Origin: Vibrio ulleungensis
GTDB lineage: Bacteria; Pseudomonadota; Gammaproteobacteria; Enterobacterales; Vibrionaceae
Direction: 5' to 3'
NCBI RefSeq assembly: GCF_016900875.1
Contig: NZ_JAFEUM010000002.1
Location: 665,828 to 729,827 of the forward strand
DNA: 64,000 nt
Shown: positions 8,705-17,016 of the stretch, piece by piece
Layout: each line of letters begins with the position of its first letter
How positions within the stretch are numbered: the first letter of the stretch is position 1
The notes under the pieces: model-generated
Databases searched by the model: none
What the model was told of the DNA's origin: nothing
Seen by the model: only the letters and a program-made list of their open reading frames with translations
Program-made: the position numbers and the translations under genes

Positions 8705-9724
8705 TTACATTCTATCAATGCGATTTTTAATCGATAGTACTTTGTCAGCGTAGGCTGGATCCGTCGCGTAGCCAGCTTTATGAATGCCTTGAATAAACTG
8801 AGTAGAGTCTTGTGAATCCGTTAACGCGGTTTTGTAACGAGGATTACGTTTTAAGAAGGAAACGTAATCGCTAAAGCTTTGTTCAAAGCTCTCGTAAGAG
8901 CGAAATGCAGCGCGCTCATTAACAGGGATTTGACCATGATATTCAAGGGTCTGCTTACTGACCTTATCGCCTTTCCAACTGCGATCGGCTTTAATATTGA
9001 ATAAGTTGTGCGTGCTTCCTTGCGAATCACCAATGACTTTTTTGCCCCAGCCTGTTTCTAGTGCCGCTTGCGCGATTAGAAGTGACGGGTCAACACCCAA
9101 TACTTGCGCCGCGGACTCAGCGTATGGAGTCAGCTGTGCCACAAATTGCTTGGGTGTATCAAAGGTAGGTGTAGACTGTTTAGGGGCGGTGACGGTTGAT
9201 GCACTTGCCATACTACTTGGGACAGCAAACGAACCACTGTTACGAGTTTGGTCGTAGATGGTTTTACCTTCCGGTGAAGGCAGGATGTCAAGTATATCGG
9301 GCATGTCAGCATTCGACGATGTTGAGCTTGCTGCAGCAACCGTTCCAAATCCACGTGTACGCGCTTGCAACTCATGGTTTGGGGTATGCTCTTCAACGCT
9401 TGGGCTTTGTGCTGCTTGTAGTTGCTTAACTATCATGTCGGCTAACCCAAGCGATCCGTTGGCACTGAGTTCACTCGACATCTGCTCATCCAACATCTGA
9501 CGGTAAAAAGACTGGTTTTGGCTATTCATTAAGTCGCTTTCAAAGCCTGAGTTAGCATCACGCATCGATTTGAACAGCATATTGGTAAAGATTGCTTCAA
9601 ACTGCTTTGCTGCAGCGGTCAGCGCTTCTTTGCTGTCTTCGTCTCCAGCAACAGCCTTTTGGCGAAGGCTGTCTAAGCTTGCCAAGTCATGGATAAATCC
9701 AACATCTTGAGTATTTACCGTCAT
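8705..9724 (-). CDS. flgJ: Rod assembly protein and peptidoglycan hydrolase FlgJ
   Basis: FlgJ acts in the periplasm: its N-terminal part caps the rod and its C-terminal glycosaminidase domain (GH73) opens the peptidoglycan so the rod can pass. In the 339 residues, 36-100 hold the rod-binding region (AAKQFEAIFTNMLFKSMRDAN), a Ser/Thr-rich linker spans about 110-190, and 190-339 the hydrolase with AQAALETGWGKK, whose Glu at about 223 is the expected catalytic acid, followed by SFSDYVSFL. It ends the flgFGHIJ operon, 12 bases after flgI, with a terminator close behind. Confidence 0.95.
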   Translation of the reverse strand: MTVNTQDVGFIHDLASLDSLRQKAVAGDEDSKEALTAAAKQFEAIFTNMLFKSMRDANSGFESDLMNSQNQSFYRQMLDEQMSSELSANGSLGLADMIVKQLQAAQSPSVEEHTPNHELQARTRGFGTVAAASSTSSNADMPDILDILPSPEGKTIYDQTRNSGSFAVPSSMASASTVTAPKQSTPTFDTPKQFVAQLTPYAESAAQVLGVDPSLLIAQAALETGWGKKVIGDSQGSTHNLFNIKADRSWKGDKVSKQTLEYHGQIPVNERAAFRSYESFEQSFSDYVSFLKRNPRYKTALTDSQDSTQFIQGIHKAGYATDPAYADKVLSIKNRIDRM

Positions 9725-9736
9725 ACTGCCTCCTGC

Positions 9737-10831
9737 TTAGATGATGATCAATTGGCCTTCAATCGCACCGGCGTTTTTCAACGCCTGCAATATCGCCATA
9801 AGATCCGATGGGGCAGCGCCAACTTCGTTAACCGCACGTACTAGGTCATCTAGCGTTAGCCCAGGTTCAAATTTAAACATTTTGCCGTCGGCTTCAGTGA
9901 CTTGAATATCGCTATCTGGTGTTACAACCGTTTGCCCGTCGCCAAATGGCCCTGGTTGGCTCACGTTGAGGTTTTCTTTGATTGCGACGGTCATCCCACC
10001 GTGGGTCACTGCAGCAGGCTTTAGACGTACATGCTGGCCAACTACGATGGTGCCTGTACGAGAGTTCACAATGATTTTTGCTGAACCATCGGCCGGCTCA
10101 AACTCTAAATTCTCAATAGCCGATAAAAACGCAACGCGTTGACTGACGTCTCTAGGTGCGCGCACACGCACTGACGTAGCATCAATGGCATTGGCCATTT
10201 GTGGCCCAAGAAAGTCATTGACGGCATCAGCCATTCGCTGTGCAGTGGTAAAATCAGACTCTGACAGGTTAAAGGTAATGAAGTCACCACGTCCAAAAGG
10301 AGACGGAATTTCTTGTTCTACCATCGCGCCGTTCGAAATGGTACCAGCGGTTGGGTTGTTGCCAACAATTTTTGAACCATCGGCGCCTTCTGCGCTGAAA
10401 CCACTAACCAGTAGATTACCTTGAGCGACCGCATAGACTTCGCCATCCAAGCCTTTCAAGAAAGTTTGCAGCAACGTGCCGCCACGAAGACTCTTAGCTG
10501 AGCCGATAGATGAAACGGTCACATCAATTTGTTGCCCTTGTTTGGTAAAAGCCGGCATTTCTGCGGTGACAATGACCGCGGCAACGTTTTTTGTTTTAGG
10601 TTTAGTGCCTGGCGGCAACTGAATGCCGAATTGGCTGAGCATGGCATTAAAACTTTGATCGGTAAACGGTGTCGACTCACCCGTACCAGGTAGACCAGTT
10701 ACAAGCCCGTAGCCGACCAATTGGTTGCTACGAACGCCGGCAACCTGCGCAATGTCTTTGATGCGTGCCGCGTGAGCTTGTTGAGCTAACAGCATTAAGC
10801 AGCTGCCTAGTACGATTAATAGTTGTTTCAT
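9737..10831 (-). CDS. flgI: Flagellar P-ring protein FlgI
   Basis: Forms the periplasmic P-ring of the basal body around the rod. The 364 residues start with a cleavable Sec signal ([21 protein letters not shown]), then the strongly conserved [20 protein letters not shown] and [17 protein letters not shown]; the C terminus [20 protein letters not shown] is also typical. The gene sits between flgH and flgJ as in other gammaproteobacteria. Nothing unusual in length or composition. The P-ring also anchors the Vibrio-specific T-ring (MotX/MotY), which is not encoded in this window. Confidence 0.97.
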   Translation of the reverse strand: MKQLLIVLGSCLMLLAQQAHAARIKDIAQVAGVRSNQLVGYGLVTGLPGTGESTPFTDQSFNAMLSQFGIQLPPGTKPKTKNVAAVIVTAEMPAFTKQGQQIDVTVSSIGSAKSLRGGTLLQTFLKGLDGEVYAVAQGNLLVSGFSAEGADGSKIVGNNPTAGTISNGAMVEQEIPSPFGRGDFITFNLSESDFTTAQRMADAVNDFLGPQMANAIDATSVRVRAPRDVSQRVAFLSAIENLEFEPADGSAKIIVNSRTGTIVVGQHVRLKPAAVTHGGMTVAIKENLNVSQPGPFGDGQTVVTPDSDIQVTEADGKMFKFEPGLTLDDLVRAVNEVGAAPSDLMAILQALKNAGAIEGQLIII

Positions 10832-10861
10832 TCGTCAAAGTTCCATCACATTCACTGTCCG

Positions 10862-11653
10862 TTATAAAGCGACATTAAAGAATCGTGCCAAGAATCCAGG
10901 TTCCTGCATATCTTGATTGGTACCGGTACCCGCATAACGGATTCGAGCGTTAGAAATTCTAGTAGAATCAATGGTGTTTTCGTAACTGATGTCATCTGGT
11001 CGAATTGTGCCACTGAGGCGAATATATTCGTCTCCGGTATTTAGGGTTAACCATTTTTCGCCACGGATCACTAAATTGCCGTTTGCCAGGACATCGGTAA
11101 CTTCTACCGTTATTGAACCACTGATACTGTTACTTTGATTCGCCGACGCGTTGCCTTCAAAATTGTTGTCGTTGTTCAGCTCATAAGAGAGGTCATAACT
11201 GCCGAGGTTAACCGGCTGGCCACCCATCATGATGGGATCCAATGTCGAGTTATTACTTTTAGATAAGTCCGCATCGGCACTTTTTGCCGCTTTGGTGTTC
11301 TCATCGAGCATCACGGTAACGATATCGCCAATACCATGGGGTTTGGAATCGTTGTATAGATCTTGAACTAACGCGCCATTAAACAGTGACCCGGTCGCCG
11401 TTGCGTAATGTTCTGGTTTCTTCGGTGGATGAATCGGTGCCCACGCCGGATCATTTGCCACCGGATCATTTCTGCCTCTTAGCGTATCCACCAAACCTGT
11501 AGACTCTGCTGCAGACTGATCGCCTTCAACAGCATCGACAACGGTTGTACCTGACTCCATGTCAGTCTGAGGGCCTGTGTTTTCAAATATCCAACCTTGG
11601 GCACAACCAGCCAAAGAGAGAACACATAATCCAACAAAAATATGCCTAAACAT
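10862..11653 (-). CDS. flgH: Flagellar L-ring lipoprotein FlgH
   Basis: Outer-membrane L-ring of the basal body. The 263 residues begin with a lipoprotein signal: [17 protein letters not shown], with the lipobox LAGC and lipidated Cys17. The mature part contains the FlgH signatures ([43 protein letters not shown] and RPDDI near the C terminus). GGGGAGG lies seven bases before the ATG. It is eight bases or so from flgG upstream and 30 from flgI downstream, all in one operon. The region between residues 20 and 75 is low in conservation and acidic. Confidence 0.97.
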   Translation of the reverse strand: MFRHIFVGLCVLSLAGCAQGWIFENTGPQTDMESGTTVVDAVEGDQSAAESTGLVDTLRGRNDPVANDPAWAPIHPPKKPEHYATATGSLFNGALVQDLYNDSKPHGIGDIVTVMLDENTKAAKSADADLSKSNNSTLDPIMMGGQPVNLGSYDLSYELNNDNNFEGNASANQSNSISGSITVEVTDVLANGNLVIRGEKWLTLNTGDEYIRLSGTIRPDDISYENTIDSTRISNARIRYAGTGTNQDMQEPGFLARFFNVAL

Positions 11654-11666
11654 GGTTTGCCTCCCC

Positions 11667-12455
11667 TTACAGTTGCTGATTCACAAAGCTCATCATCTTA
11701 TCGACCGCCGAGATGACTTTAGAATTCATTTCGTAAACGCGCTGAGCTTCGATCATGTTCACTAACTCCTCAGTAACATTAACGTTAGAGGTTTCTAGCA
11801 TTGATTGTCTTATTGATCCTAAGCCTTCAAAACCAGGAACGCCTTCTTGAGCTTCACCACTTGCTCCTGTTGGCAAGTACAAGTTTTGACCAATAGGCTC
11901 AAGACCGCCTGGGTTAATGAAATCGACAGTGGTGATTTGTCCCACAACCTGGTTGTCTTGCTGACCACGTAGACGCACTGACACTTCACCGTCGTTACCC
12001 ACGGTGATCGAAATTGCGTCTTCTGGAATGGTGATCTCTGGCTCTAAGGCGTAGCCTGCGCCAGTGGTGACCACAACGCCTTCATCGTTTAACGTAAATT
12101 GACCGTTGCGGCTGTAGCCAATGTTGCCGTCCGGCATCATGACTTGGAAAAATCCGTCACCTTCAATCATCATATCCAATGAGTTACTGGTAGTTTGCGC
12201 ATTACCATTGGTGTGAATTTTCTGCGTGGCGACCACTTTAGAGCCAGCACCCAACATTAAGCCACTTGGCAATTCGGTGTTTTGCGACGATTGACCGCCC
12301 GGCTGGTTAATATTCTGATAAAACAGATCTTCAAACACCGCACGACTTTTCTTGTAACCAATGGTCGAGGCGTTAGCCAAGTTATTGGAGATCGTGGCAA
12401 TGTTTGTCTGTTGTGCGTCTAGTCCGGTCTTACTGACCCATAGTGCTGGTTGCAT
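11667..12455 (-). CDS. flgG: Distal rod protein FlgG
   Basis: Distal rod subunit connecting the MS-ring/proximal rod to the hook. All 262 residues fit: N-terminal rod/hook motif ([32 protein letters not shown], written here in its key blocks NNLANAS and [12 protein letters not shown]), the FlgG-specific [12 protein letters not shown] insertion near residue 50, and the C-terminal [18 protein letters not shown]. The order flgF-flgG-flgH is conserved. It is secreted through the type III gate without a signal peptide. Confidence 0.97.
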   Translation of the reverse strand: MQPALWVSKTGLDAQQTNIATISNNLANASTIGYKKSRAVFEDLFYQNINQPGGQSSQNTELPSGLMLGAGSKVVATQKIHTNGNAQTTSNSLDMMIEGDGFFQVMMPDGNIGYSRNGQFTLNDEGVVVTTGAGYALEPEITIPEDAISITVGNDGEVSVRLRGQQDNQVVGQITTVDFINPGGLEPIGQNLYLPTGASGEAQEGVPGFEGLGSIRQSMLETSNVNVTEELVNMIEAQRVYEMNSKVISAVDKMMSFVNQQL

Positions 12456-12483
12456 AATACCCTTTCCTTATTCCCTGTTGGCG

Positions 12484-13233
12484 TTAACTGCTACGAAGCA
12501 GAGAATCCGACGCCTTGTCCATATCTTCTGCGGTTTTCATCATTTTTACGTGCATTTCAAATTGGCGTTGTAAATCGATAAGATTGGTCATTTCTCCAAC
12601 CGCATTGACGTTACTGCCTTCAATGGTTCCCGTCGCTAATTTGACTTGCGCATCAGCTACGTAGAAAGCATTTGGCTGCTTTGAACGAAATAGGCCATTG
12701 TTGTCTTTAAACAGTGTCTGATTATCAGGTCGAGTCAGTTTAATGCGATCAATCTCTTCTACGGCGTCTGCGGCAGCCCCCATTGGGATGACAGAAATGG
12801 TTCCGTCTCGACCAATTTCAACTTTGCTCAATGGGACCGGTAAGGTAATTGGCGCATCGTTGTTGCCCAGCACTAAATGACCCGCGCCATTTTTTAGCAA
12901 ACCGTTCTGGTCGATGTGCAAATTGCCGTTTCGAGTCAACCCCTCTTTACCCGTCGCATCCATGACTGAAATCCAGCCATCACCTTCAATGGTAACGTCT
13001 AAGTCACGACCTGTGGTGATCACGCTGCCTTGTTGAAAGCTGTGTCCAGGGCGTTCTGTCATGGAAAATACGCGGGTGGGCAACCCTTGACCGTAAGCTT
13101 GCATAGAGCGAGCCTGCTCTAGATCTGCGCGAAAACCTGTGGTGCTTACGTTAGCTAAGTTGTTTGATCTTAGCTGCATCGCTTGCATATTTTGTTTTGC
13201 GCCGCTCATGGCCAAAAAGAGTGCACGATCCAT
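12484..13233 (-). CDS. flgF: Proximal rod protein FlgF
   Basis: Proximal rod subunit of the flagellar basal body, 249 residues. The N terminus MDRALFLAMSGAKQNM with RSNNLANVSTTGFRADL is the usual FlgF variant of the rod motif, and the C terminus MTNLIDLQRQFEMHVKMM is the matching helix. It is the first gene of flgFGHIJ: a terminator-like hairpin separates it from flgE and a strong sigma-54 promoter lies about 36 bases upstream, so this operon can be expressed independently of flgBCDE. Confidence 0.96.
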   Translation of the reverse strand: MDRALFLAMSGAKQNMQAMQLRSNNLANVSTTGFRADLEQARSMQAYGQGLPTRVFSMTERPGHSFQQGSVITTGRDLDVTIEGDGWISVMDATGKEGLTRNGNLHIDQNGLLKNGAGHLVLGNNDAPITLPVPLSKVEIGRDGTISVIPMGAAADAVEEIDRIKLTRPDNQTLFKDNNGLFRSKQPNAFYVADAQVKLATGTIEGSNVNAVGEMTNLIDLQRQFEMHVKMMKTAEDMDKASDSLLRSS

Positions 13234-13268
13234 TTTGCCTTCCTCGATTACTGTGTACTAATCGATAT

Positions 13269-13288
13269 AAAGCAATTGATGTGCCAAG
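13269..13288 (-). promoter_or_regulatory. Sigma-54 promoter of flgFGHIJ
   Basis: Minus strand CTTGGCAC-ATCAA-TTGCTTT, full match to TGGCAC-N5-TTGCW with correct -24/-12 spacing, ending about 36 bases before the flgF ATG. This shows flgF heads its own sigma-54 unit. Confidence 0.88.
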
Positions 13289-13354
13289 TTTTATTTGTCT
13301 TGTTTTTCAAAGATCTAAAAGAAAAATAGGATCATTTTATATAACAGAGAGGAA

Positions 13355-13397
13355 AGAAAAGACAAGTTTGCCGCATGCCGCGGCAAAGCTTGTCTTA
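13355..13397 (-). terminator. Terminator-like hairpin between flgE and flgF
   Basis: Arms AAGACAAG(C)TTTGCCGC / GCGGCAAACTTGTCTT pair over 16 positions with one bulged base and a five-base loop, followed on the minus strand by TTTTCTTT. It starts about 15 bases after the flgE stop and precedes the flgF promoter. Confidence 0.75.
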
Positions 13398-13411
13398 TCA
13401 AGGAGTAGCGG

Positions 13412-14716
13412 TTATCGAATCTGTAGAATGTTTTGTTGCAGCTGGTTATGAACATCAAGCGCACGGGAGTTCGCTTGGAAGTTACGCTGTGCGCTGATCA
13501 AATCAACCAATTCTTGAGTCATGTCTATGTTTGATTGCTCAAGAACACCACTTGAGATGCTACCAAAGGCACCTTTGTTGGACTCACCCCAGATTTTATC
13601 TCCAGAGTTTTGAGTGCTTGCCCATTGCGTACCACCTTTTTTATCTAAGCCCTGCTCGTTAGTGACTCGTGCTAAGGCCACTCGGCCTAAGGTGACACTT
13701 TTGCCGTTTGAATAGGTGCCAATGACGCTGCCGTACTCGTCAAAGTCTACTTTACTTAGGAAACCTGTAGTCGCGCCATCTTCGTCAAATGCGGTCATTT
13801 CAAATGGTGCGGCAAACTGAGTTGTACTCGTTACATTAAGGTTCATCACCTGATTAACGTCGGCGCCGTTGAGGTCAATTGGCGGAACATTGCTGCCAAG
13901 TGCTACTGTATTAACTGGTTGGCCAGAGTTAACAGAAGCCAACGTACCGTCGTTGTTAAAGGTCATTGTATGGCCGGCGTGTCCGCCTGGAGTTGACGCA
14001 TCACCCCCGTCGATGTTGAGCGCTTTTTCGCCTTCCCCATCTGTCATGGTGTAATACACTTGCCAGTTATTTGGGGTATTTTGATCTTTAATATAATAGG
14101 TGGTGACTTTGTAAGATTGGCCCATAGAGTCATACACTGTCGCTGACGTAGAGCGGTTGAATGTATCTGGATCTTCAAAGTTAAATGCGGCTGGATCTTT
14201 TGCCTCACCCGTCGCTGGAAGGTTTACACCCAAAGTGATGTTTTCAGTCATCTTTGGTTTACCAAACTCTGCTGGGATCTTCAGTGGTTTTGGTTCGTAT
14301 GACGTAACCTGACCGCTGTCTGGGTTTACGTTATAACCTAATAGGTACTCGTCGGCACTCGACACCATGTAGTTGTCTTTGTTTAAGTGGAATGCACCGT
14401 TACGAGTTAACTCATTCATATTCGGTGTGAGGCGATCTTTTGCCACCGCAAAAAAGCCCGTACCTTGTACACGAAGATCCATCGGGTTATTGGTGTAAAC
14501 ACTTGACCCTTCATGGAACTGCTGCGCCACAGAACTTGCTTGAACACCCTGTCCTGGTGTGGTCTTGGCGTTTGTAAATAACGAATTTGAATACACATCA
14601 GCAAATTCAGCACGCGACTCTTTAAAGCCATAGGTGTTGGCGTTTGCAATGTTATTACTGGTTGTATTGAGGTCTAACTGCGCCGCAGATAAACCACTTA
14701 ATGATACGTAAGACAT
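13412..14716 (-). CDS. flgE: Flagellar hook protein FlgE
   Basis: Subunit of the universal-joint hook. The 434 residues have the hook-type N terminus (MSYVSLSGLSAAQLDLNTTSNNIANANTYGFKESR in its key blocks NNIANANTYGFK and EFADVYS), GTGFFAVAKD near residue 85, a variable middle, and the C terminus IDMTQELVDLISAQRNFQANSRAL. Length is within the Vibrio range. It is the last gene of the flgBCDE group, 18 bases after flgD, and is followed by a strong hairpin. Secreted via the type III gate; hook growth needs the FlgD cap encoded upstream. Confidence 0.97.
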   Translation of the reverse strand: MSYVSLSGLSAAQLDLNTTSNNIANANTYGFKESRAEFADVYSNSLFTNAKTTPGQGVQASSVAQQFHEGSSVYTNNPMDLRVQGTGFFAVAKDRLTPNMNELTRNGAFHLNKDNYMVSSADEYLLGYNVNPDSGQVTSYEPKPLKIPAEFGKPKMTENITLGVNLPATGEAKDPAAFNFEDPDTFNRSTSATVYDSMGQSYKVTTYYIKDQNTPNNWQVYYTMTDGEGEKALNIDGGDASTPGGHAGHTMTFNNDGTLASVNSGQPVNTVALGSNVPPIDLNGADVNQVMNLNVTSTTQFAAPFEMTAFDEDGATTGFLSKVDFDEYGSVIGTYSNGKSVTLGRVALARVTNEQGLDKKGGTQWASTQNSGDKIWGESNKGAFGSISSGVLEQSNIDMTQELVDLISAQRNFQANSRALDVHNQLQQNILQIR

Positions 14717-14734
14717 ACCCTTCTCCTAAGGCAA

Positions 14735-15439
14735 TTAACCTTTGCCAACTTCCTTTACTTCAGCGAGTTTAACTGGGCTGTTATACCCTTCTAGGTTAAG
14801 CAGTACATTGCCGTCCCCTTTACCAAGCAACACGCTATTCACATTGGCGTATGTTGATACATCGAACTCAGTGTTTTGACCATCGACTAAGCCGTTGGCT
14901 TTTACGTTATATTTTCCAGCCGGCATTGCATTGCCAGTGTCATCCAAACCGTCCCAATCTACGCGAGATTCACCTGCAGGATTTGCCCCTGCGGTAAAGG
15001 TGCGGACTAACTCACCAGCGGCATTTTCGATGCGCACCATTAAGTTATCGACTGAGCTTGGTAAGTTAACCATAGCGGCAAGGCCACCCATTTGATCTTT
15101 CATTCCCGCCGCACCTGGAACTAGTACGTCACGCCCTACAAGAGACGACGCCTGTAGCGCTTGGTTAGAAGTCATAGATGAATTCAAGCTATCAAACTGA
15201 GTATTCATCTTATTGATGCCATCTACAGTTGCAAAAGAAGCCATCTGAGCGATCATTTGGTCATTTTCTACCGGCTTAAACGGGTCCTGGTGAGCAAGCT
15301 GCTTAGTCAACAATGACAAAAAGTCATCTTGCTTAAGCTCATTCTTACCGCCCGTTTGCTGGGTTTTAGTTTGATCTTGTGATTGTTTAAGTTGGTCTAT
15401 ATAAGACAAGCCACTTTGACCGACATTATCAATAGCCAT
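14735..15439 (-). CDS. flgD: Hook cap / hook assembly protein FlgD
   Basis: FlgD caps the growing hook and is discarded when the hook is complete. In the 234 residues, the N-terminal third has the diagnostic LKQDDFLSLLTKQLAHQDPFKPVENDQ (key block LAHQDPFKP), followed by FATVDGINKMN, and the C-terminal half holds a tudor/FnIII-like fold with WDGLDDTGNAMPAGKYNV. Located between flgC and flgE as usual, 17 bases upstream of flgC's end and 18 before flgE. Confidence 0.97.
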   Translation of the reverse strand: MAIDNVGQSGLSYIDQLKQSQDQTKTQQTGGKNELKQDDFLSLLTKQLAHQDPFKPVENDQMIAQMASFATVDGINKMNTQFDSLNSSMTSNQALQASSLVGRDVLVPGAAGMKDQMGGLAAMVNLPSSVDNLMVRIENAAGELVRTFTAGANPAGESRVDWDGLDDTGNAMPAGKYNVKANGLVDGQNTEFDVSTYANVNSVLLGKGDGNVLLNLEGYNSPVKLAEVKEVGKG

Positions 15440-15456
15440 CAGCTGTCCTCCTTACC

Positions 15457-15873
15457 TTATTGACCCATCTGCAGCGTACGCAGCAGCATTTGTTTGCTTG
15501 CATCAGCAACCTGTACATTTGTTTGGTACGAACGGGATGCGGAAATCATGTTTGCCATCTCTTCCATCACATTTACGTTAGGCTTGTAAATATAGCCATC
15601 TTGGTTTGCCATTGGATGATCTGGGTTGTACTCCGCATTCAGCGGTTTATCACTCTCTACAATGCCCATCACTTTAACGGGAACACTGTGGTCTCGGTTG
15701 TACTTAGCTTTACTTAATTCGGCACCAAAAACCGCATGACGAGCTTTATAGGTCTGCTCAGCGCTGCTGCTAATGCTATCTGCGTTGGCGAGGTTACTTG
15801 ATGTTGTATTTAGACGGATAGATTCTGCACTCATTGCAGATCCCGTCACGTTAAAAACATTGAATAAACTCAT
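15457..15873 (-). CDS. flgC: Proximal rod protein FlgC
   Basis: Proximal rod subunit, 138 residues. N terminus MSLFNVFNVTGSAMSAESIRLNTTSSNLANADS gives the rod motif (key block SSNLANADS), then AEYNPDHPMANQDGYIYKPNV, and the C terminus VMEEMANMISASRSYQTNVQV. It starts three bases after flgB, so translation is probably coupled. Length and order are ordinary for the family. Confidence 0.97.
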   Translation of the reverse strand: MSLFNVFNVTGSAMSAESIRLNTTSSNLANADSISSSAEQTYKARHAVFGAELSKAKYNRDHSVPVKVMGIVESDKPLNAEYNPDHPMANQDGYIYKPNVNVMEEMANMISASRSYQTNVQVADASKQMLLRTLQMGQ

Positions 15874-15876
15874 CGA

Positions 15877-16272
15877 TTAGCTCCCTTTGATCGCTTTCGT
15901 CATATTTTTAAACTTCGACCCTAAAAAATCGAGTGACGCTTGATGGCGCAGTTGGTTTTCCATAAACAAGTTTCGTTCTAGGTCAACATCAACAGTATTG
16001 CCGTCACCGGTATCGGGTTGAGTTGGCAAGCGATATTCAGTTCCAGAGGTAAAATTAGTCGAGGCGGCAATATGTCGCCCATTGGTTCGACTCAACCCCA
16101 TGCTCTGACCCGACTTCGCTGCGGCCATTGCTTTCTCAAAGTCCATCCCCTTAGCCTTATAGCCTGGGGTGTTAGCTTGTGCAATGTTGGTAGAAATCAG
16201 CTCTGCATTGCTTTCACGCACACCGACAGTGTGTTGATGTATGCCTAATGCATTGTTAAAACTGATGGCCAT
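15877..16272 (-). CDS. flgB: Proximal rod protein FlgB
   Basis: First gene of the hook-basal body cluster; proximal rod subunit of 131 residues. Motifs: ISTNIAQANTPGYKAKGMDFEKAM in the N-terminal third (key block NIAQANTPGYKAKG), GNTVDVDLERNLFMENQLRHQASL in the C-terminal half. A sigma-54 promoter lies about 45 bases upstream. In many Vibrio genomes the genes next to flgB are cheR/cheV and flgA-flgM-flgN; here the next gene is comEA, so that neighbourhood has changed. Confidence 0.97.
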   Translation of the reverse strand: MAISFNNALGIHQHTVGVRESNAELISTNIAQANTPGYKAKGMDFEKAMAAAKSGQSMGLSRTNGRHIAASTNFTSGTEYRLPTQPDTGDGNTVDVDLERNLFMENQLRHQASLDFLGSKFKNMTKAIKGS

Positions 16273-16316
16273 TGTTTGCCCCTTTTCTACCGTTTTGGTG
16301 TGACTACTTAGTATTA

Positions 16317-16333
16317 AGCGATTATCGTGCCAA
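16317..16333 (-). promoter_or_regulatory. Sigma-54 promoter of flgBCDE
   Basis: Minus strand TTGGCACG-ATAA-TCGCTT: perfect -24, invariant GG-N10-GC spacing, one mismatch in the -12 (TCGC for TTGC). It ends 45 bases before the flgB ATG. The rest of the 316-base gap to comEA holds only the comEA terminator; no other gene is seen. Confidence 0.82.
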
Positions 16334-16516
16334 CAATACTATGTAGAACTAATTTTTATTGTGACGACGAAAATACTCGAGTGAGCTTACCTTTTAGTAT
16401 CCGATTGCTCAAGATTTCATCAATGCATGTACAGCTATTTTAAGGTGATTTCGTTTTGACGATTCACATCATGGCGAACCAAAGCTGCAGATTGTAATCT
16501 ATAGCAAAAACTAGCA

Positions 16517-16546
16517 ATAATAAGGCCACTCTTTAAGAGTGGCCTT
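16517..16546 (-). terminator. Rho-independent terminator after comEA
   Basis: Near-perfect palindrome AAGGCCACTCTT / AAGAGTGGCCTT followed on the minus strand by TTATTATTG. It lies about 45 bases past the comEA-like gene; the hairpin could also act weakly on the plus strand. Confidence 0.8.
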
Positions 16547-16588
16547 ATTCATTCACAAGCGTTCATTGGCAAATCGCGACATAAATAC

Positions 16589-16885
16589 CTATAACGCAAT
16601 ACGTTGCCGATTTTTGTCGACGGTTGCCGCACCTATGCCACTCACATTGGTTAATTGATCGGCACTGGTGAATGGGCCATGTACGGTTCTGTACTCAATA
16701 ATATTTTGTGCTTTTTTCAAACCGATACCCTGTAGAAGGGTAGCGAGTTCTTCAGCATCCGCCTGATTGATGTTAACGACAATGTTAACGCTTTCGTTTT
16801 GAGACTCCGTCTCCTGCGCGGCAAAACAGCCGACACTAAACAGTGCCAGTAGAGTCAGCCAAATAGTCGATAGTGTTTTAGTCAT
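16589..16885 (-). CDS. comEA: ComEA-family helix-hairpin-helix DNA-binding protein
   Basis: Small periplasmic protein of 98 residues. MTKTLSTIWLTLLALFSVGCFA looks like a signal peptide (a Cys at 20 could also make a lipobox-like site). Residues about 35-98 form two helix-hairpin-helix units: VNINQADAEELATLLQGIGLKKAQNII and GPFTSADQLTNVSGIGAATV, the form that binds double-stranded DNA without sequence preference. In naturally competent Vibrio, ComEA pulls incoming DNA into the periplasm. It lies next to ppiD as in V. cholerae. Function in this strain is inferred from family only. Confidence 0.88.
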   Translation of the reverse strand: MTKTLSTIWLTLLALFSVGCFAAQETESQNESVNIVVNINQADAEELATLLQGIGLKKAQNIIEYRTVHGPFTSADQLTNVSGIGAATVDKNRQRIAL

Positions 16886-16950
16886 GTTGCTCTCCTTTAA
16901 GTTGCCACATCACCGTACCGACTGTTCATATTGAGCAAACCTTATCAAAG

Positions 16951-16988
16951 ATAAAAATAGAACGGGCTGCATATAATGCAGCCCGTTG
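16951..16988 (-). terminator. Rho-independent terminator after ppiD
   Basis: Stem AACGGGCTGCAT / ATGCAGCCCGTT with a 4-base loop, followed on the minus strand by CTATTTTTATC. Located 29 bases past the ppiD stop. Confidence 0.88.
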
Positions 16989-17016
16989 TTACTTCAGTTT
17001 TCATTGTGTTGTGAGG

